Assembly: GCA_016206675.1 (NCBI GenBank) | Contig: JACQRD010000045.1 | Coordinates: 1-24,880, forward strand | Direction: 5' to 3' | Length of the DNA: 24,880 bases | From: Candidatus Omnitrophota bacterium | GTDB taxonomy: Bacteria; Omnitrophota; Gorgyraeia; Aquiviventales; Aquiviventaceae | Shown here: positions 20,938 to 24,880 of the stretch, piece after piece | Numbering within the stretch: position 1 is the stretch's first letter | Layout of the letters: each line of letters opens with the position of its first letter | Program-made: the position numbers and the translations under genes | Notes under the pieces: model-generated | Told to the model about the DNA's origin: nothing | What the model saw: the letters and a program-made list of their open reading frames with translations, nothing else | The model's database searches: none

Positions 20938-21942
20938 ATGAAGTATCGCGCGATTGCCCCAACGGACGTCACCGTCTCCGAGGTGGGCTTCGGAGTGTGG
21001 ACCGTCTCCACCTCCTGGTGGGGGATCAACGATGAAGCGCTCGGCATCCGGCTGCTGCAGCAGGCCTTCGATCTGGGCATCACGTTCTTCGATACGGCCG
21101 ACACGTACGGTAACGGACTGGGCGAAACCATCCTGGCGAAGGCGCTGGGCGACCAGCGCGGCCGCATCACCATCGGCACCAAGTTCGGCTACGATTTCTA
21201 CCACCACGCCTCGCGGCGCGGCCACGAAGAGCTGCCGCACGACTGGCGTCCCGAGTACGTGCGCTTCGCGTTGGAAGAAAGCCTGAAGCGCCTGCAGACG
21301 GACCACGTCGACATCTACCAGCTCCACAATCCCCGCCTGGAGGCCATGCAGCGGGACGATCTCTTCGCCACCCTTGAGGCGCTCAAGCGCGAGGGCAAAA
21401 TCCGCGCCTTCGGGCCCGCACTGGGGCCGGCCATCGCCGAGCGGCAGATCGAGGAAGGCGCCTGCGCGATCGAGCGGCGCCGCAGCGACGTCGTCTACAT
21501 CATCTACAACCTCCTCGAGCAAATGCTGGGGCAAGGGCTCTTTGAGCTGAGCCGGCGCCATCAGTCGAGCGTCTTGGTGCGCGTGCCGCACGCCTCCGGG
21601 CTGCTCGACGGCACCGTCACCCCGCAGACCGTCTTCAGCGAGCACGACCATCGGTTTCATCGCGTCTCCACCGAAGACCGCAAGCAACAGTGGCAAGTCA
21701 ACGGCCTCAAGAAAGTGGAGCAGTTGAGCTTCCTCTGGGAAGGCCGTGGCCGTACGCTGGGGCAGGCGGCCCTCCAGTACATTCTGGCTGAAGGGTGCGT
21801 AGCCTCCGTGCTGCCGAATATGTACAACGAGCCGTTGCTGCGCGAATTCGCCGCCGCGTCCGATCTGCCAGGCCTTGCGCCGGAGGAGCTGGCACGCGTC
21901 AACGAACTGTATGCGGACAACTTCGGCCTGGTGAGCGCGTAA
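20938..21942 (+). CDS. Aldo/keto reductase
   Basis: A 334-residue TIM-barrel oxidoreductase. The catalytic tetrad is complete: Asp52 and Tyr57 (FFDTADTYGNG), Lys82 (IGTKFGYD) and His130 (VDIYQLHNPR). The C-terminal part reads GRTLGQAALQYILAEGCVASVLPNMYN, typical of NADP-binding AKR proteins. The substrate is not clear. The following gene starts 1 nt after its stop, so it is co-transcribed with the siroheme decarboxylase-like gene, suggesting a role near tetrapyrrole metabolism or redox control, though this is only inferred from position. Confidence 0.92.
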   Translation: MKYRAIAPTDVTVSEVGFGVWTVSTSWWGINDEALGIRLLQQAFDLGITFFDTADTYGNGLGETILAKALGDQRGRITIGTKFGYDFYHHASRRGHEELPHDWRPEYVRFALEESLKRLQTDHVDIYQLHNPRLEAMQRDDLFATLEALKREGKIRAFGPALGPAIAERQIEEGACAIERRRSDVVYIIYNLLEQMLGQGLFELSRRHQSSVLVRVPHASGLLDGTVTPQTVFSEHDHRFHRVSTEDRKQQWQVNGLKKVEQLSFLWEGRGRTLGQAALQYILAEGCVASVLPNMYNEPLLREFAAASDLPGLAPEELARVNELYADNFGLVSA

Positions 21943-21943
21943 G

Positions 21944-23002
21944 ATGGCGACGACGACCGACATCTTCGACGACGTCGACCGCGCCCTGCTGACGGAAGTC
22001 CAGAAGAGCTTTCCGGTCGGCCACCGCCCGTTTCAGGCGCTCGGAGAGAAGCTCGGCATTACCGAGCAGGAGTGCCTCAGCCGCGTCGGCCGCCTGAAGG
22101 AGACGAAGGTCATCCGGCAGCTCTCCGCCATCTTCGACACCCGCGCGCTGGGCTACCAGAGCACGCTGGCCGCCATGCGGACGGATCCCGCCCGCGTCGA
22201 TGAGGCGGCCGAAGTCGTCAATCAGCATCCGGGGGTTTCGCACAACTACAAGCGCAACGATCCCTTCAACATCTGGTTCACGATCGCCGTGCCGCCGTCC
22301 GATTCCCTCGAGCAGGTGGTCAGCATCCTGCACACGCTGGCCAAGGCGGAGGAGACGATCATCCTCCCGACGCTGCGGCTCTACAAGATCGGCGTGAAGC
22401 TGGACCTCACCGGCCAGGACGCGTCGCTGGAGAGCCAGGCGGAGATGTACGATGAGCAGCGGCGGTGGGCCGCCAAACCCCCCTTGACGGAGCAGGACAT
22501 CCGCTTCATCCGCGTGCTGCAGGAGGATGTGCCGCTGCTGGAGATGCCCTTCGGCGTCTGGGCCGAAGAGGCCGGCGCCTCGGAGGAGGAGCTCTTCACG
22601 TGGGCGCGCCGCATGGAGCATCTCGGCTACATGCGCCGCTTCGCCGCCATCCTGCACCACCGCAACGCCGGCTTTAAAGCCAATGCCATGGTCGTCTGGC
22701 AGGTGCCGCAGGAGCAGGTGGATGCCGCCGGCGAGCAGATAGCACTCTTCCGGGAAGTGAGCCACTGCTATCGCCGTCCGGTCTACCCCAACTGGCCGTA
22801 CCCGCTCTTTACGATGATCCACGCTCAGACCTACTCCGCCTGCATGGAGGTCGTCCAGCGCATCGAAGCGCGGGTCGGACAGTTTCCCCACAAAAATCTC
22901 TTCAGCACCAAGGAGTACAAGAAAATCCGCGTGAAGTACTTCACGCCGGCGCTGGATTCCTGGTGGGCTGAAGTGGGCAGCAAAGTCGATATATCAAAGT
23001 AA
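21944..23002 (+). CDS. Fused AhbA-AhbB-like (NirDL-like) siroheme decarboxylase
   Basis: A 352-residue protein made of two Lrp-like units. Unit 1 (1-~165) has a helix-turn-helix (FQALGEKLGITEQECLSRVG) and the AhbA-type motif HNYKRNDPFNIWFTI starting at His100. Unit 2 (~180-352) has its own helix-turn-helix (PFGVWAEEAGASEEEL) and the AhbB-type motif HCYRRPVYPNWPYPLFTM starting at His274. These motifs mark siroheme decarboxylases, which remove two acetate carboxyls from siroheme to give 12,18-didecarboxysiroheme for heme or heme d1, rather than DNA-binding Lrp regulators. AhbA and AhbB are often separate ~150-residue proteins; here they are joined. It may be annotated elsewhere as an AsnC/Lrp regulator. 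It lies in one operon with the aldo/keto reductase. Confidence 0.87.
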   Translation: MATTTDIFDDVDRALLTEVQKSFPVGHRPFQALGEKLGITEQECLSRVGRLKETKVIRQLSAIFDTRALGYQSTLAAMRTDPARVDEAAEVVNQHPGVSHNYKRNDPFNIWFTIAVPPSDSLEQVVSILHTLAKAEETIILPTLRLYKIGVKLDLTGQDASLESQAEMYDEQRRWAAKPPLTEQDIRFIRVLQEDVPLLEMPFGVWAEEAGASEEELFTWARRMEHLGYMRRFAAILHHRNAGFKANAMVVWQVPQEQVDAAGEQIALFREVSHCYRRPVYPNWPYPLFTMIHAQTYSACMEVVQRIEARVGQFPHKNLFSTKEYKKIRVKYFTPALDSWWAEVGSKVDISK

Positions 23003-23068
23003 TTTAGTAATCTATAAGATATTATTTTGAGTATTTTCTTGATCAAATAACTTACCTATAGTATCCTC
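23003..23068 (+). promoter_or_regulatory. AT-rich spacer with -10 box for the siroheme reductase
   Basis: This 66-nt gap is strikingly AT-rich in a GC-rich region. TATAGT (23057-23062) ends 6 nt before GTG 23069 and 15 nt before ATG 23078. TTGATCAA (23039-23046) is a perfect 8-nt palindrome whose TTGAT half resembles one FNR half-site; the second half-site at standard spacing is missing. No good -35 at 16-18 nt. Confidence 0.5.
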
Positions 23069-24727
23069 GTGGTCGCCATGCCGAACGCCACCGAAGCTCT
23101 CAAGCAGCGCTACGGCGATCCCTTCGAGGTCGTCAAGGCTCTCGAGCGGGCAGCCGCCCAAGGCTACGAGAGCCTGACCGAAGATGACCTGTTCATGTGC
23201 AAATGGGTGGGGCTCTACACCCACCGGCATGAGCACGGGTATTTCATGCTCCGCACCAAGCAGCCCAATGGGGTTGTCACGCCAGCACAGCTCGAGCTCA
23301 TCGCCGACATCACGGAGAAGAAGAATAAGGGCTACGCCGACATCACCACCCGGCAGGATTTCCAGCTGCACTGGGTCCACTACACGCAGGCGGCGGGTAT
23401 TCTGCGCCAGTTGGACGCGGCGGGGATCTCCACCCTCGGGGCGTGCGGCGATATCCTGCGCAACGTCGTCGGCTGCCCGGTCGCCGGCGTGGACCGGGAT
23501 GAACTCTTCGATGCTGGTCCTGTCGCCAAGCAGATCAGTGACTTCTTCCTCGGTAACCCGGCCTACGCCAATCTGCCGCGGAAATACAAAATCGGGGTCT
23601 CCGCCTGCCGCAGCCAGTGCGCGCTGCCGGAAATTCAGTGCGTCAGCCTCGTGGGAGCCGCGCGCACCGTGGAGGGAAGGACGCAACAGGGGTTTGATGT
23701 GCGAGTCGGCGGCGGGCTCTCGACGCAGCCCTTCCTCAGCCAGCGCCTCAACGCGTTTATCGCGCCGGAGCAAGCGGTGGAGGTGGTAGGAGCCATCACG
23801 GACATCTGGAACCAGGCGCCGGAGTACCGCGAAAAGCGCCATCATGCGCGGTTCAAATATCTAATCCATGATTGGGGCGTGCCGAAGTTCCGCGAGGCGC
23901 TGCAGCAGCGGTTAGGGCGGCCGCTCGAGCCGGCCTCGCCGGCGTACCACGAGCCGGCGGATACCTATCGCGATCACATCGGCGTCCACGCGCAGAAGCA
24001 GCGCGGGCTGTATTACGTGGGCGCACCGGTGTTGGTCGGCCGGATCACGAGCCGGCAGATGCAGAAGGTCGCGGATCTCTCCCGCCGCTACGGTGATGGC
24101 AAGACGATCCGGCTGACCGTCCGGCAGAACATCCTGCTGCTCAATGTGCCGGAAGCGAACGTGGAGAATGTGCTGGGCGGCCTGGCGGAGGCGGGCTTGT
24201 CGGTCAACGCGCATCCGGTGCGCCGCAGCGTGGTCACCTGCACCGGCACCGAATTCTGCAAGCTGGCGATCACCGAGACGAAGGCGCGGTCGCGGCAGAT
24301 CGTCGAATACCTGGAGCGGCGGGTGCCGCTGGAAGAACCGCTGCGCCTGCACATCACCGGCTGCCCCAATGCCTGCGCGCAATACCAAATCGCCCACATC
24401 GGCCTGATGGGCTCCAAGACGAAGGTCGACGGCCAAATCGTTGATGCCTATGACATCTTCGTGGGCGGGCAGATGGGGCAGGGGGCGCGATTCAACCACG
24501 CGGTGCTGCGCAAGGTGCCGGCCGCGGAATGCGCCAAGCGCCTGGAGCGGCTGCTGGCGGGCTACAAGAAGCAGCGCAAGCCCCAGGAGCCGTTCAACGA
24601 CTGGTGCGCGCGCGTCGGCGATGAGCAGCTGCGGCGGCTGTTGACCGACGGCTCGGCGCATCCGCTCGCCGACGCCGAGGATGTGCCGGTGCCGGAGGTG
24701 CCAGAGAGTGATGAACCGATCTATTAG
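23069..24727 (+). CDS. Siroheme/4Fe-4S nitrite or sulfite reductase (NirA-like)
   Basis: 552 residues from GTG 23069, or 549 from ATG 23078. The two-fold ferredoxin-like/siroheme repeats are visible: TTRQDFQLHWV in the first half and LTVRQNILLLNV in the second. The cofactor-binding cysteines are complete: CTGTEFC (C391, C397) and CPNAC (C432, C436), the C-x5-C...C-x3-C pattern for bridged 4Fe-4S and siroheme. The family performs six-electron reduction of nitrite to ammonium or sulfite to sulfide with ferredoxin. GDILRNVVGCPVAG and NLPRKYKIGV favour the NirA-like branch, but sequence alone does not settle nitrite versus sulfite. The neighbouring fused decarboxylase acts on the same cofactor, siroheme. 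No terminator is seen after the stop. Confidence 0.9.
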   Translation: MVAMPNATEALKQRYGDPFEVVKALERAAAQGYESLTEDDLFMCKWVGLYTHRHEHGYFMLRTKQPNGVVTPAQLELIADITEKKNKGYADITTRQDFQLHWVHYTQAAGILRQLDAAGISTLGACGDILRNVVGCPVAGVDRDELFDAGPVAKQISDFFLGNPAYANLPRKYKIGVSACRSQCALPEIQCVSLVGAARTVEGRTQQGFDVRVGGGLSTQPFLSQRLNAFIAPEQAVEVVGAITDIWNQAPEYREKRHHARFKYLIHDWGVPKFREALQQRLGRPLEPASPAYHEPADTYRDHIGVHAQKQRGLYYVGAPVLVGRITSRQMQKVADLSRRYGDGKTIRLTVRQNILLLNVPEANVENVLGGLAEAGLSVNAHPVRRSVVTCTGTEFCKLAITETKARSRQIVEYLERRVPLEEPLRLHITGCPNACAQYQIAHIGLMGSKTKVDGQIVDAYDIFVGGQMGQGARFNHAVLRKVPAAECAKRLERLLAGYKKQRKPQEPFNDWCARVGDEQLRRLLTDGSAHPLADAEDVPVPEVPESDEPIY

Positions 24728-24801
24728 AACCGGTTTCATAAATCCGCGCGAACCGCGTTGCGAGCGCCAGCCGGCCCGCGGCAAGAAACGACGACGACGC
24801 T

Positions 24802-24817
24802 GTACCCCCTGGGGTAC
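24802..24817. promoter_or_regulatory. Palindrome GTACCCC-CT-GGGGTAC, possible CsoR-type operator
   Basis: A perfect 7+2+7 palindrome in the non-coding stretch after the reductase. The TACCCC/GGGGTA halves resemble operators of CsoR/RcnR-family metal-responsive repressors. No T-run follows, so it is not a standard terminator. The regulated gene would lie outside the window. Confidence 0.4.
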
Positions 24818-24864
24818 TGCGAGGAGGAGGGACGCCGCCGCGGGTCGGCTGTCGCCGCAACCCC

Positions 24865-24870
24865 TTGACA
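24865..24870 (+). promoter_or_regulatory. -35 box of a promoter running out of the window
   Basis: A consensus TTGACA; the matching -10 would fall about 8 nt beyond the last base. It suggests that a + strand gene starts just outside. Confidence 0.35.
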
Positions 24871-24880
24871 GCCCGTGGGC

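Noticed and set aside
20623..21963. 446-codon - strand frame across the response regulator and aldo/keto reductase
   Set aside because: It spans two strongly supported + strand genes and their promoter; composition is that of a shadow frame.
21944..23002. Ordinary Lrp/AsnC transcription regulator
   Set aside because: Two fused units with AhbA- and AhbB-type His/Arg motifs indicate siroheme decarboxylase; a regulatory role is kept only as a possibility.
23039..23052. FNR site before the reductase gene
   Set aside because: Only one half-site (TTGAT) is present; the ATCAA half at the correct spacing is missing.

Overview
This is a GC-rich, gene-dense bacterial chromosomal segment with no rRNA, tRNA, phage genes, transposase or CRISPR array that I can see. 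The gene set is housekeeping and signalling: lexA, def, ygfZ, tpx, a bacterial Elp3, a 7Fe-type ferredoxin, and a siroheme decarboxylase-like gene next to a siroheme reductase. The Elp3 of the 'PCPGRCVYC' type and the many heptamer-repeat palindromes suggest an uncultivated candidate-phylum bacterium. Omnitrophota or a similar group is a guess from memory, not a demonstrated placement.

Layout. 1-5542 (+) is the end of a DUF58 gene, two membrane VWA proteins and a PDZ protein, coupled by 4-nt overlaps, as in MoxR/Bat-type operons. 5543-7355 holds a large hairpin element, lexA, a 59-aa membrane microprotein and a membrane-anchored Ala/Gln-rich coiled-coil protein ending in a clear terminator. 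7354-9673 (-) holds a DUF819 membrane protein and an NlpC/P60 lipoprotein. 9748-10305 (+) is a stand-alone RAM-domain protein plus a ferredoxin. 10373-11998 (-) is elp3, divergent from a small GNAT (12037-12327) and def (12419-12949). 13018-14109 (-) is ygfZ. 14529-15453 (+) is tpx and a small hypothetical gene. 15550-20889 (+) is a five-gene phosphorelay operon (kinase, Rcp1-like regulator, REC-kinase-degenerate GGDEF-REC hybrid, two single-REC regulators) with no DNA-binding output. 20938-24727 (+) is an aldo/keto reductase, a fused AhbA-AhbB-like siroheme decarboxylase and a nitrite/sulfite reductase.

The most unusual feature is the non-coding fabric. At least eleven sites carry arrays of 7-nt repeats. 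The heptamer sequence differs from site to site, and most sites have two opposed arms that can fold into a hairpin. Two of them (8507-8635 and 15081-15209) are 129-nt homologous copies in opposite orientation. Arrays of this kind also lie inside genes: they encode a 24-residue insertion in Elp3, the hydrophobic core of two signal peptides, and the C-terminal tail of a VWA protein. A second dispersed element (a 69/70-nt core at 5581 and 14314) sits at the centre of two larger, sequence-unrelated hairpins. Many promoters here place the -10 box 8-10 nt before the start codon, so leaderless mRNAs look common.
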